NCBI GenBank assembly: GCA_937138395.1 | Contig: CAKZPB010000077.1 | Span: 1 to 64,000 of the forward strand | Reading direction: 5' to 3' | DNA length: 64,000 bases | From: an uncultured Pseudomonadota bacterium | Lineage (GTDB): Bacteria > Pseudomonadota > Gammaproteobacteria > Xanthomonadales > Wenzhouxiangellaceae | Shown here: positions 26,216-34,576 of the stretch, in pieces | Layout: each line of letters starts with the position of its first letter | How positions within the stretch are numbered: position 1 is the stretch's first letter | Program-made: the position numbers and the translations under genes | The notes under the pieces: generated by a model | What the model saw: only the letters and a program-made list of their open reading frames with translations | What the model was told of the DNA's origin: nothing | Databases searched by the model: none

Positions 26216-26325
26216 GGATTATCGGGCAATGACCAGGCGTAGCGCATCGCAGTTCGATTCCGCCCGACTGAACGCAGTGCGAACCGCCTTAACCGACTCA
26301 ATTGGATCAATTACTCGTTGAAGCC

Positions 26326-27123
26326 ATGCCGAACACAGACGCGTTTCATTTGCTTAGCGGCTATCAATTTGTTGCGTTGAACGACTTGCCGCTGAAGCGC
26401 GAACGCATCAAAGCCTGGGCGCTGCAGGCCGGGTTGAAAGGGACTGTGTTGATCGCTGAAGAAGGGATCAACTTCAGTTTGTTCGGCTCATCCGATCGCT
26501 TGGCCGAGTGGCGGGTCTGGCTATCTGATCGGCTTGGTTGCTCAGCGCCGGTACTGAATCAGCAGCGCATCAGCGAATCGCCGTTTCAGCGTTTGAAAGT
26601 CAGGGTCCGGCCAGAGATCGTCACCTTTGATCGAAGATTCGACGCACAGGGCCAAGTCGGGCAGCCAGTCGATCCCCATGACTGGAATCAGCTCCTGGAG
26701 CGCGATGATGTTCAGCTGGTTGATACGCGAAATCGATATGAAGTTGAACTGGGATCATTTGAAGGCGCGTTGAATCCCGGGACTGAAAGCTTTACTGATT
26801 TTCAGCAGTGGGCAAGCGACAGGCTTGATCCCCAACGACCCGTTGCCATGTTCTGCACCGGCGGTGTGCGCTGCGAGAAAGCCAGTGACTGGCTGATGCG
26901 TCAGGGTTTTGCCGACGTGTATCAGCTCCATGGGGGCATTCTGTCGTACCTCGAGCAGATTGATCCAGAGAATTCACGATGGCACGGCGAGTGTTTCGTA
27001 TTTGACGACCGTGTTGCGGTGAATCACGCCTTAGAGCCAACCGGTCGTCAACTCGCTGATACGCGTCGAATGACAACGGATGGAACGTTGGACGATTCAC
27101 CCACTGCGGACCACGCTGCATGA
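26326..27123 (+). CDS. trhO: tRNA uridine(34) hydroxylase TrhO (rhodanese-like)
   Basis: TrhO (YceA) introduces the 5-hydroxyl of the wobble uridine in a subset of tRNAs with molecular oxygen. From the ATG at 26326 the product is 265 residues: an N-terminal domain with GTVLIAEEGINFSLFG, the linker LKVRVRPEIVTF and a rhodanese domain with LVDTRNRYEVELGSFEGA and the catalytic Cys in MFCTGGVRCEKAS. A TTG at 26302 would add eight residues. The stop overlaps the start of the MscS gene by 4 bases (ATGA). Confidence 0.92.
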   Translation: MPNTDAFHLLSGYQFVALNDLPLKRERIKAWALQAGLKGTVLIAEEGINFSLFGSSDRLAEWRVWLSDRLGCSAPVLNQQRISESPFQRLKVRVRPEIVTFDRRFDAQGQVGQPVDPHDWNQLLERDDVQLVDTRNRYEVELGSFEGALNPGTESFTDFQQWASDRLDPQRPVAMFCTGGVRCEKASDWLMRQGFADVYQLHGGILSYLEQIDPENSRWHGECFVFDDRVAVNHALEPTGRQLADTRRMTTDGTLDDSPTADHAA

Positions 27124-28247
27124 GCACGTCAGGACTGAATTTGCCCCAGTGGCTGCCTGAACAGGCTGAACAGGGCTTTTTGTGGATGCAGGCCTATCCG
27201 GTGGCATCCAGTATTGCCGTTGCGTTGGCCGGTCTGCTGTTGGCCTGGGTGGTGCAGACTATTCTGCGTTTTTTCGGCAGGCATATCGCCAATTACTTCC
27301 CCGGTGATCTCGATGATCGACTGATCCGGATATTGACTTCGGTGGTCGGACTGGTCATTGTCTACCTTTCCTTGCTGCTGGCCGTTTGGCTACTGGACCT
27401 GAGCCCGCCGGTCGAAACCGCGCTGACGCGCATCCTGTTGAGCCTGCTGGTACTGCAGCTGATGCGACGTGCCATGAAGCTGTGCGCTATTTTCATCGAC
27501 GGGCTCAGTCATCTGCGCGATCGTTTTGAAGTGATCGAGGCGCGAACGATACCGTTGTTCAATCTGATTACTTCGGTCGCCGTGATCGGCATCGCCTCCT
27601 ATGCGCTGCTGATGATCTGGAACATCAATCCGACTGCCTGGTTGGCATCGGCCGGCGTGATCGGCATCGCCGTCGGCTTTGCGGCGCGCGACACGCTGGC
27701 CAATCTGTTTTCCGGGTTCTTCATCATTGCCGACAGCCCGTACAAGACCGGTGACTATGTCGTGCTCGATACCGGTGATCGCGGTGAAATCACCCAGGTC
27801 GGGATTCGTTCGACCCGGATGCTGACCCGGGACGATGTTGAAATCACAATTCCGAATGCGGAAATGGCAAACGCCAAGATCTACAACGAATCCGGCGGCC
27901 GCTGGGAAAAATTCCGCATCCGGCTCAAAGTGGGCGTTGCCTACGGCACCGATGTGCATCAGGTAGTTAAGCTACTTGAGCAACTGGCGAGCGATCATCC
28001 AACCGTTTGCAAAAACCCCTCGCCGCGGGTGCGCATGCGCGGATTCGGTGATTCCTCGCTTGATTTCGAGCTGTTGTGCTGGGTGGATCTTCCGGCCAGC
28101 CGCGGCCTGGTATCACATGAGCTGTATATGAAAATCTACGATGCGCTGAATGAGGCGAATATCGAAATTCCCTACGCCCAGCACGACGTGTGGTTCCGCA
28201 ATGCGCTGCCGGATGATGGGGCGAAGACTATGCTGAAAGACGATTAA
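27120..28247 (+). CDS. Small-conductance mechanosensitive channel (MscS family)
   Basis: The 375-residue product has four membrane helices in the N-terminal half (about 30-50, 70-95, 100-120, 145-165), then the pore helix AWLASAGVIGIAVGFAARDTLANLFSGFFII and the MscS beta domain with YVVLDTGDRGEITQVGIRSTRML and IPNAEMANAKIYNESG. This is a MscS-type channel that relieves turgor during hypo-osmotic shock. It is translationally coupled to trhO. The gene lacks the long N-terminal extensions of MscK-like homologues. Confidence 0.9.
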   Translation: MSTSGLNLPQWLPEQAEQGFLWMQAYPVASSIAVALAGLLLAWVVQTILRFFGRHIANYFPGDLDDRLIRILTSVVGLVIVYLSLLLAVWLLDLSPPVETALTRILLSLLVLQLMRRAMKLCAIFIDGLSHLRDRFEVIEARTIPLFNLITSVAVIGIASYALLMIWNINPTAWLASAGVIGIAVGFAARDTLANLFSGFFIIADSPYKTGDYVVLDTGDRGEITQVGIRSTRMLTRDDVEITIPNAEMANAKIYNESGGRWEKFRIRLKVGVAYGTDVHQVVKLLEQLASDHPTVCKNPSPRVRMRGFGDSSLDFELLCWVDLPASRGLVSHELYMKIYDALNEANIEIPYAQHDVWFRNALPDDGAKTMLKDD

Positions 28248-28262
28248 GAACTGAAAGACTGG

Positions 28263-28488
28263 AACCGCAAATTACACCGATTGCACGGATTATTGAATCG
28301 AAACAACAAAGGCCTTGATACTTGAAGGCCGGGTAGTATTGTTCCGCACAATGCGTTTCAAACAAATTTTTTTCAGCACTTGTTTTGCTATTGTCAGCCT
28401 GTTTTTCTCAACTTGAAGACTGACGATTCCATTTTGAATCGACCATACAGCGGTTTTCAATCTGCGAAATCGGCGAAATCTGCGGTTT
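28263..28488. repeat. Element bounded by inverted 29-bp ends next to proS
   Basis: At 28263 a plus-strand copy of AACCGCAAATT begins a 29-base end with a 9-base internal period; its reversed partner (AACCGCAGATT on the minus strand) starts at 28488 and reads leftward, 23 of 29 positions matching. The two ends enclose about 226 bases that hold a short hairpin (28311-28330) and no gene. The right end touches the proS stop codon. Related ends bound 30263-30453 on the other side of proS. Confidence 0.45.
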
Positions 28489-30203
28489 CAAACTTTTCCA
28501 ACCAGCTCAAGCGCAAACGCCTCGACTTCATCGAGCGGAATGTCCTGTTGCTCGCCGCCACGCTTTCGATACTCGACCATGCCTTGATCGAGCCCGCGTT
28601 CGCCGATGACCAGCACGTGTGGAATGCCCAGCAACTCGGCATCGGCAAACATCACGCCGGGCCGTAACGGGCGATCATCCATCAGAACGTCGACGCCGGC
28701 AGTCTGCAGTGATTGATACAGCTTGTCGGCGGCTTCTCGTACGCGGTGCGCCTTTTGATGGTTCAGCGGCAGAATGGCAATCGTGAACGGCGCCAGCGCC
28801 TGCGGCCAGATAATGCCGTGCTCATCATGATTCTGTTCGATGGCGGCGGCCACGATCCGGGATACACCGATGCCATAGCAGCCCATGGCGGGATGCTGTG
28901 CGCGGCCGTTTTCATCCATCACAACGGCATTCATCGATTCCGAGTATTTCGAACCGAGCTGGAAGATATGACCGACCTCAATGCCGCGCATCAGCGCAAG
29001 CGGGCCACTGCCATCTGCCGCCGGGTCGCCCTCGACCACCTTGCGCAGATCAGCAACCGGCGGCAGCGCTAGATCGCGTTCCCAGTTGATCCCGAACCAA
29101 TGCTTGTGATCAGCATTGGCGCCTGCAGCAAAGTCATTCATTTCGGCCACACTGCGGTCGACGATGGCGGGGATAGGCAAATTGACCGGGCCCAGGCTGC
29201 CGGGGCCGGCGCCAATGGCTGCTCGAATTTCAGCTTCGTCGGCCATGACCAACGGGCTGGCGACTTCATCCAGTTTTTCAGCCTTGACCGGGTTCAGTTC
29301 ATGATCACCACGCACAATCAGTGCGATCAGCGGTTGCTTCTGGCCGTCAGCAGCATGCACCACCAGGGTCTTGATCGTGCGTTCGATGTTCAAATCAAAC
29401 TGCTCAACCAATTGATCGATCGTCTTGGCGTCGGGTGTATCCACTTCGCGAAAGTCTTCCGAGGGCTCACCGCGTTGACCCACGGTGACGGCTTCGGCGC
29501 GCTCGACGTTGGCCGCATAGCCGCTACCTTCAACGTGCGCAATCTGGTCTTCTCCTGAATCGGCCAGCACGTGAAATTCGTGACTGGTGGCACCACCGAT
29601 ATTGCCGGAATCGGCTTCGACGGCCTTGAACTGGAGCTGCAGTCGCTCGAAGATGCGCGTGTAGGTTGAATACATGACTTGATAAAACGCATCCAGATCG
29701 GCCTCGTCGATATGAAACGAATAGCCGTCTTTCATCAGGAACTCACGGGCCCGCATCACGCCAAAGCGGGGCCTGATCTCGTCACGGAACTTGGTCTGGA
29801 TCTGATAAAAACAGATCGGCAGCTGCTTGTAAGAGCGAAGCTCAGCGCGGGCGAATTCGGTTATGACCTCTTCATGGGTGGGTCCGAACGCAAACGCGCG
29901 GCCGGCCCGGTCGGTCATTTTCAGCAGCAGCGGCCCGAAGTTGTCCCAGCGTCCGGTTTCCTGCCACAGTTCGGCTGGTTGCACCGAGGGCATCAACAGT
30001 TCAAGGCAGCCTGCGGCATCCATTTCTTCACGCACGATTTGTTCGACCTTGCGCAGTACTTTCAGCCCCAGCGGAGTCCAGCTGTAGATGCCCGAGGTGA
30101 GCTTGCGGATCATGCCGGTGCGAATCATCAGCTGATGGCTGACAATTTCGGCATCTGCAGGGACTTCGCGCTGCGTTGCAAGGTGGAACTGACTGATTTT
30201 CAT
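28488..30203 (-). CDS. proS: Prolyl-tRNA synthetase (bacterial type)
   Basis: The 571-residue class II synthetase ligates proline to tRNA(Pro). Motif 1 is in [20 protein letters not shown], motif 2 in [33 protein letters not shown], motif 3 in [18 protein letters not shown], and the INS editing domain is the stretch from about 230 to 390, with THEEV present before motif 2. The protein has the usual bacterial-type length. The stop lies on the border of an inverted repeat (28263-28488), and the gene is followed by no convincing T-rich terminator. Confidence 0.97.
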   Translation of the reverse strand: MKISQFHLATQREVPADAEIVSHQLMIRTGMIRKLTSGIYSWTPLGLKVLRKVEQIVREEMDAAGCLELLMPSVQPAELWQETGRWDNFGPLLLKMTDRAGRAFAFGPTHEEVITEFARAELRSYKQLPICFYQIQTKFRDEIRPRFGVMRAREFLMKDGYSFHIDEADLDAFYQVMYSTYTRIFERLQLQFKAVEADSGNIGGATSHEFHVLADSGEDQIAHVEGSGYAANVERAEAVTVGQRGEPSEDFREVDTPDAKTIDQLVEQFDLNIERTIKTLVVHAADGQKQPLIALIVRGDHELNPVKAEKLDEVASPLVMADEAEIRAAIGAGPGSLGPVNLPIPAIVDRSVAEMNDFAAGANADHKHWFGINWERDLALPPVADLRKVVEGDPAADGSGPLALMRGIEVGHIFQLGSKYSESMNAVVMDENGRAQHPAMGCYGIGVSRIVAAAIEQNHDEHGIIWPQALAPFTIAILPLNHQKAHRVREAADKLYQSLQTAGVDVLMDDRPLRPGVMFADAELLGIPHVLVIGERGLDQGMVEYRKRGGEQQDIPLDEVEAFALELVGKV

Positions 30204-30262
30204 GGCGTTGGACCAGCGTCTTGAATCAAGCCAGCAAGTCTAGCAGTTTCAAAAAACCGGGT

Positions 30263-30453
30263 AACCGCAGATTGAGCGGAATTTGCGAATCAATCAATTG
30301 ACCAATTCGGGATCAGACGCCCTGGCCCCAATACACGTTCAGGACCTGTGCTTCAGAGAACGCATTGCGCTGTTCTGGACCGAGAGCAAACAGGTTGCAG
30401 AGTACAGAGGTGATGCTGTCAGGACGGGTGATCGATTCGCGCAATCTGTGGTT
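30263..30453. repeat. Second element with AACC-CAGATT inverted ends upstream of proS
   Basis: A plus-strand end AACCGCAGATT at 30263 is mirrored by AACCACAGATT on the minus strand starting at 30453. The ends match those of 28263-28488 in sequence and orientation, but the interiors are not alike. The 280-base spacer 30204-30483 holds this repeat plus a 7-bp stem at 30452-30471 without a T-run, and no gene that I can support. Confidence 0.35.
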
Positions 30454-30483
30454 CCCGCTGGTTCGCGGGAATCAAGCTCGGTA

Positions 30484-30927
30484 TCAGCCGCCCTGACACC
30501 ACTCATCGATAAAGGCCTGGGTTTCCTCCATCATCGTGATGCGGTCATCACCTTGAACGAATTCTTCGCTTCCGTCCGGTTTCTCGACTGCAATACGACG
30601 GCGGTTCTGCAGCCAGAACAGGTTCTCGCGCGCCTGCTCGCAGCGGGCCGCCACCTCTTCAGGGTCGGGTTCACCTTCGCGCGGCATCAGCGACTCATCG
30701 GTCTGCTCCACCGGCTCATCATCGTTGTTTTCGAACGTCATGTCCGACGAAGTGCCAATCACGTTGCCGGTGGTGTCAACGCGTTCAAACGCGCGGTCCT
30801 GCGGCGGTTCTGCGGTAAAGTGGACCGTGCCTTGATCATCCACCCATTTGAAAAACGTCTGGGCCTGTGCCGATGAGGCGGCAGCAACCAGCAGTAACAA
30901 CGAAACTAGAACAAATAGCATGCGCAT
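30484..30927 (-). CDS. DUF4124-domain periplasmic protein
   Basis: The 147-residue product starts with a signal peptide (MRMLFVLVSLLLLVAAASS) followed by the DUF4124 pattern FFKWVDDQGTVHFTAEPPQ near residues 25-43. The remaining part is acidic with a conserved Cys pair-like CEQARENLFWLQNRRRI and a C-terminal WCQGG. DUF4124 proteins are envelope proteins of unknown role, common in gamma- and betaproteobacteria. It diverges from pssA; the 144-base spacer contains a 7-bp stem at 30956-30978 of unknown meaning. Confidence 0.85.
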   Translation of the reverse strand: MRMLFVLVSLLLLVAAASSAQAQTFFKWVDDQGTVHFTAEPPQDRAFERVDTTGNVIGTSSDMTFENNDDEPVEQTDESLMPREGEPDPEEVAARCEQARENLFWLQNRRRIAVEKPDGSEEFVQGDDRITMMEETQAFIDEWCQGG

Positions 30928-31071
30928 AGCGATACATCAATCTTTAAACTGGGCCAGAACCGATAGAGTAGCGGTTCTTGGGTTGTTTGTGCAAGGGAAT
31001 CACTCGGTTTAGGATAGCCTAGCTACTTTGAAGGAAGCCGCTTTCGGCAGCGCCGGGGCACGAGGACATGC

Positions 31072-31848
31072 ATGAGCGATCAGCAAAATCATAATCGACC
31101 ACCACCCAAAGGCGCTTTTCTGCTGCCCAATGCGCTGACCACGACGGCCTTGCTGGCCGGGTTTTTTGCGATGGTCTCGGCCATTCAGGGTGATCCGGTG
31201 GCTGGTTGTATTGCGATTGTCATCGCTGGTGTGCTGGATGGCATTGACGGGCGCGTAGCCCGCATGACCGGCACACAGTCGGAATTTGGTACCCAATATG
31301 ACAGTCTGGCCGATATTGTATCGTTCGGTGTTGCACCGGCAATTCTGGTCTGGAGTTGGTCGTTGAACACGCTCGAGATGGTCGGCCCGATTGGCCAGAA
31401 GGTCGGCTGGCTGGCGGCGTTTTTCTATACTGCCTGTGCGGCGCTGCGCCTGGCACGTTTCAATACCCAGGCGGGTGTGGCAGATAAACGCTTCTTTCAG
31501 GGTTTGGCCAGTCCGGCTGCCGCCGGGACCCTGGTGTCCACGATCTGGTTCCTGGAAAGTCGGTCTATTGACTCCGAGCAGGTGGCATGGATCATGCTGG
31601 CGCTGACCGTCATTCTGGGCAGCTTGATGGTCTCACGCGTGCGTTACGTCAGCTTCAAGGGCGGCAACACGCGCGGCCGTGTGCCGATCACCTGGATCTT
31701 CGTGTTGCTGGTCGTGATTGTGTTGCTGGCCATTGATCTGCCGGCCGGGCTGTTCACGGTTGGCCTGGTGTATGTCAGCGCCGGCCTGCTCCTGACTGTG
31801 TTCGGGCGCTATCAGCGACGGCGTGGGCGCAAGCGGGAGGCCCGGTGA
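31072..31848 (+). CDS. pssA: CDP-diacylglycerol--serine O-phosphatidyltransferase
   Basis: This integral membrane enzyme makes phosphatidylserine, the precursor of phosphatidylethanolamine. The 258-residue product carries the CDP-alcohol phosphotransferase signature as DGIDGRVARMTGTQSEFG followed by YDSLADIVSFGVAPA, with the Asp residues spaced as D-G-x2-A-R...G...D-x3-D. It has about eight hydrophobic segments, as in the membrane-bound Bacillus-type PssA rather than the soluble E. coli enzyme. The stop overlaps the next gene by 4 bases (GTGA). Confidence 0.93.
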   Translation: MSDQQNHNRPPPKGAFLLPNALTTTALLAGFFAMVSAIQGDPVAGCIAIVIAGVLDGIDGRVARMTGTQSEFGTQYDSLADIVSFGVAPAILVWSWSLNTLEMVGPIGQKVGWLAAFFYTACAALRLARFNTQAGVADKRFFQGLASPAAAGTLVSTIWFLESRSIDSEQVAWIMLALTVILGSLMVSRVRYVSFKGGNTRGRVPITWIFVLLVVIVLLAIDLPAGLFTVGLVYVSAGLLLTVFGRYQRRRGRKREAR

Positions 31849-32297
31849 ATCTTCCGCACAAGTCCAGAGAACGCTTGAATGCCATGGGCATTGACCTTTG
31901 GCAGCGACGTGGAGCCCGCATGCCGCATGCTTCAGCGGCACAGCCTCGCATTCGCCTGGCTTCGGGCAGCGGTGACTGGCTGCTGGTCATTCAGGGCGGT
32001 GTTCCGGAAAGTCATCGTGTCCTGATGGACGACGTGATGGCCAGTATTGGTGCTGCGCGCTGCCGCTTCGGTGAATGGTCGGATTCTCCGAGTGCCGGTG
32101 TGGCAGCCGATGAATGGCAGGCACACGGTATCGAGCATGTGCTGGTCTTTGCAGAAGCCGAACAGGGTCGACGCCCCGGCCGGGCGCGGCTGGATGATCC
32201 GCGACTGGTCACGGCGCCGACGCTGGCGGCACTGGCCGAGTCCGGCGACGCACGAAAACAGCTCTGGCAGCAATTATCCATGCGTCTGGGTCATTGA
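31845..32297 (+). CDS. holD: Probable DNA polymerase III psi subunit (HolD-like)
   Basis: The 150-residue product uses GTG at 31845 with a GGGAGG Shine-Dalgarno about seven bases upstream. It resembles E. coli HolD in order: an N-terminal helix RERLNAMGIDLWQRRG (HolD has QLQQLGITQWSLRR) and a C-terminal VTAPTLAALAESGDARKQLW (HolD has a VASPALTDLRANPTARAALW-like end), with WQQ following in both. It directly precedes rimI, exactly as holD does in E. coli. Psi bridges the chi subunit (holC here at 37395) to the clamp loader. Similarity is weak in the middle, so the call rests on ends and synteny. Confidence 0.65.
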   Translation: MNLPHKSRERLNAMGIDLWQRRGARMPHASAAQPRIRLASGSGDWLLVIQGGVPESHRVLMDDVMASIGAARCRFGEWSDSPSAGVAADEWQAHGIEHVLVFAEAEQGRRPGRARLDDPRLVTAPTLAALAESGDARKQLWQQLSMRLGH

Positions 32298-32298
32298 C

Positions 32299-32778
32299 AT
32301 GGCGGCCGTGCTAAAACCGGAATGGCAGATTCGACCGATGCGTCGCAGCGATGTGTCGGACGTGGCTGACATCGAGCAGGACGCATACCCGTTCCCGTGG
32401 ACGCGTGGCATTTTTTCCGACTGCATTCGCATTGGGTACTGCTGTCGCGTACTCGAAGTCGACGCTGAACTGGTTGGGTATGCGGTGCTATCGGCGGCAG
32501 CGGGTGAAGCTCATTTATTGAACTTGTGTGTTGCCGCCACGGCCCGTGGTCAGGGCTGCGGCAAGGCGTTGTTGGACGGCATGCTGCTTGAAGCGCGATT
32601 GAAACAGGCGCGGCGGATGTTTCTCGAGGTTCGGCCGTCCAACGAATCGGCAATTCGACTGTATCGGAATCATCAATTCCGACAGATTGGCCGCCGGCCT
32701 AACTATTATCCGGACTATGAAGGTCGGGAGGATGCGCTGGTCATGGTTCATCACCTGGAGCCGGAGCAGGATGGCTGA
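32299..32778 (+). CDS. rimI: Ribosomal-protein S18-alanine N-acetyltransferase (GNAT)
   Basis: From the ATG at 32299 the product is 159 residues, a GNAT domain with IRPMRRSDVSDVADIEQDAYPFPWT, the acetyl-CoA loop VAATARGQGCGKALLDGML (R-G-x-G-x-G/A) and LEVRPSNESAIRLYRNHQFRQIGRRPNYY, which is the RimI signature ending. RimI acetylates the N-terminal Ala of S18 and in some bacteria other targets. It lies directly after holD-like and overlaps the nitrilase gene by 8 bases. Confidence 0.9.
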   Translation: MAAVLKPEWQIRPMRRSDVSDVADIEQDAYPFPWTRGIFSDCIRIGYCCRVLEVDAELVGYAVLSAAAGEAHLLNLCVAATARGQGCGKALLDGMLLEARLKQARRMFLEVRPSNESAIRLYRNHQFRQIGRRPNYYPDYEGREDALVMVHHLEPEQDG

Positions 32779-33742
32779 AACGCGCGAGGGCAGTATTCGA
32801 ATTGCTGCGGCCCAGATTGCCCCGGTCTGGCTGAATCGTGACGCGACGCTGGCGCGAGTGGTCGACGCAATCGATCAAGCAGGACGGGCCGAAGTTCAGC
32901 TGATCGCGTTTGGCGAATGCCTGGTGCCGGGCTACCCGTTCTGGGTTGATCGCACTGACGGCGCGCGATTTGATTCAGCGCTGCAGGCCGAGCTCTACGC
33001 CCATTACGTGGATCAGGCCGTCACGCTTGAGCGTGGTCATCTGGATGGTGTTCGCGATGCGGCCAAGCGCAATCAGACGGCTGTTGTGCTGGGCGTTGTT
33101 GAGCGTCCGGATGATCGTGGCGACAGTGTGTATGCCTGCGTGGTCTCGATCGATCCCGGCGGCTCGATTCGGGCGGCACACCGAAAATTGATGCCGACCT
33201 ACGAAGAACGACTGGTCTGGGCGACTGGCGACGGGCAAGGGCTGCGTACCTGGCGCCTGGGCTCATTTACCGTCGGCGCTCTGAATTGCTGGGAAAACTG
33301 GATGCCGCTGGCGCGTGCCAGTCTGCAGGCCCAGGGCGAGGACCTGCATATCGCGGTCTGGCCGGGCAGTCCGCGCAATACCGCCGAGCTGACTCGACAC
33401 ATGGCCTACGAGGGTCGCAGCTATGCGTTGTCGGTATCCGGGCTGATGCGGGCTGAGGACCTGCCGGATGAAGTTCTGGACAATTTGCCGTCATCCGGGC
33501 TGCTGAAATCCATCCGTAGCGATATGCCCTGGGCCCAGGGCGGTTCCTGCCTGGCCGGACCCGATGGCGAGTGGATCATTGAACCTACCACTGAAGAAGG
33601 CCTGTTCATCGCCGAAATTGATCCATCCGAAGTCCGCAAGGCGCGCCACCTGTTCGATCCGAGCGGACACTATTCCAGGCCCGACGTGTTGCAGCTGAAC
33701 GTGAATCGAAACCGGCAGTCATTGGCCAAATTCGAAGACTGA
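32771..33742 (+). CDS. Carbon-nitrogen hydrolase (nitrilase family)
   Basis: From the ATG at 32771 the product is 323 residues with a complete nitrilase triad: Glu in IAFGECLVPGYP (E49), Lys in HRKLMPTYEER (K139) and Cys in GALNCWENWMPL (C173). The C-W-E-N-W-M surrounding is typical of the aliphatic nitrilase/cyanide hydratase branch, so hydrolysis of a nitrile to acid and ammonia is likely; the natural substrate is unknown. The first ATG is preceded by a Shine-Dalgarno-like GGAGCAGG within the end of rimI. Confidence 0.85.
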   Translation: MAETREGSIRIAAAQIAPVWLNRDATLARVVDAIDQAGRAEVQLIAFGECLVPGYPFWVDRTDGARFDSALQAELYAHYVDQAVTLERGHLDGVRDAAKRNQTAVVLGVVERPDDRGDSVYACVVSIDPGGSIRAAHRKLMPTYEERLVWATGDGQGLRTWRLGSFTVGALNCWENWMPLARASLQAQGEDLHIAVWPGSPRNTAELTRHMAYEGRSYALSVSGLMRAEDLPDEVLDNLPSSGLLKSIRSDMPWAQGGSCLAGPDGEWIIEPTTEEGLFIAEIDPSEVRKARHLFDPSGHYSRPDVLQLNVNRNRQSLAKFED

Positions 33743-33779
33743 GGTACCATCCAATTTGATTCACCACGAGGTGTTGGCA

Positions 33780-34535
33780 ATGATCCGTTGGTTATTAATC
33801 GTGCTCTTTTCAAATCTGGTTGCTCCGCTGTCTGTTGCCAGCGGCTTGCCGGATGGTCCTTATCTGTCGACCAGTGCAGAAGCTGCAGAAAAGGTTGACC
33901 CCGACTATGCGGTACTAAATCTACGCTTCAAAACAATAGAGCCAAGCGCCGAAGTCGCTCGACAACGAACGAATGAAGCACAGCAGATCTTGGCCGCTAT
34001 CCTTGAGGAGTATTCAGATGCACTGAAATCTCATCAGGTCAATTCACTGCTGTTTGGCGAAGAATTGGACTATGACGGCGAACGGCATCGACGCGTCAGC
34101 GTTGGTTTTTTTGGGTCCTTCGACGTCGAGTTGGAAGTACATGACTTTGACGAGTTGAAGACGCTGCATTATGAACTCGCCGGCCTGGAATGGGATCAAT
34201 TGAGTAGTCCGCGCTTTGCGGTCGAAGATCATGAGCGTTTCGAGCGAATTGTTCGATCGCGCGCGCTGGAAAAAGCAAACGAAAAAGCCAGAGAATTGGC
34301 TGAAGTGCAGGGTGCAACGCTGGGTTCAATTTGGGGCATTCTGCACGAGCCGCTGCATGACCTTGCCGGGAGATCGCCTGGGGTTGTTGACCAGGCCAAC
34401 ATTCGAATGCAGCCTCCAGCCATGAGCATTTCATTTGCCGAATTTGCGCTACCTGTAGAGCCACGCCCGATCGTGTTCGAAGCCAGGGTCGGCGTAGTCT
34501 TTGAGTTAATCCCCAGCCGCGATGCTGTCGAGTAG
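33780..34535 (+). CDS. SIMPL (DUF541) domain protein, secreted
   Basis: From the ATG at 33780 (Shine-Dalgarno GAGGTG at 33767-33772) the product is 251 residues with a signal peptide MIRWLLIVLFSNLVAPLSVAS. The body begins PYLSTSAEAAEKVDPDYAVLNLRFKT, a SIMPL-like opening, with the usual AxxARQRTNEAQQIL helix and ERIVRSRALEKANEKARELAEVQG in the second half. SIMPL/DUF541 proteins are periplasmic or outer-membrane associated with no defined function in most species. Upstream frame to 33756 is not needed. Confidence 0.85.
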   Translation: MIRWLLIVLFSNLVAPLSVASGLPDGPYLSTSAEAAEKVDPDYAVLNLRFKTIEPSAEVARQRTNEAQQILAAILEEYSDALKSHQVNSLLFGEELDYDGERHRRVSVGFFGSFDVELEVHDFDELKTLHYELAGLEWDQLSSPRFAVEDHERFERIVRSRALEKANEKARELAEVQGATLGSIWGILHEPLHDLAGRSPGVVDQANIRMQPPAMSISFAEFALPVEPRPIVFEARVGVVFELIPSRDAVE

Positions 34536-34576
34536 CTGACTGGGACGCGCTCAATTCGGCACTAGCAGCACCTGCA

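Noticed and set aside
28263-30453. CRISPR array
   Set aside because: The repeats are degenerate, of alternating orientation and unevenly spaced; there are no direct repeats with unique spacers and no cas genes.
30452-30471. Intrinsic terminator for the DUF4124 gene
   Set aside because: The 7-bp stem has no T-run on the minus strand, so it does not qualify as a standard terminator.
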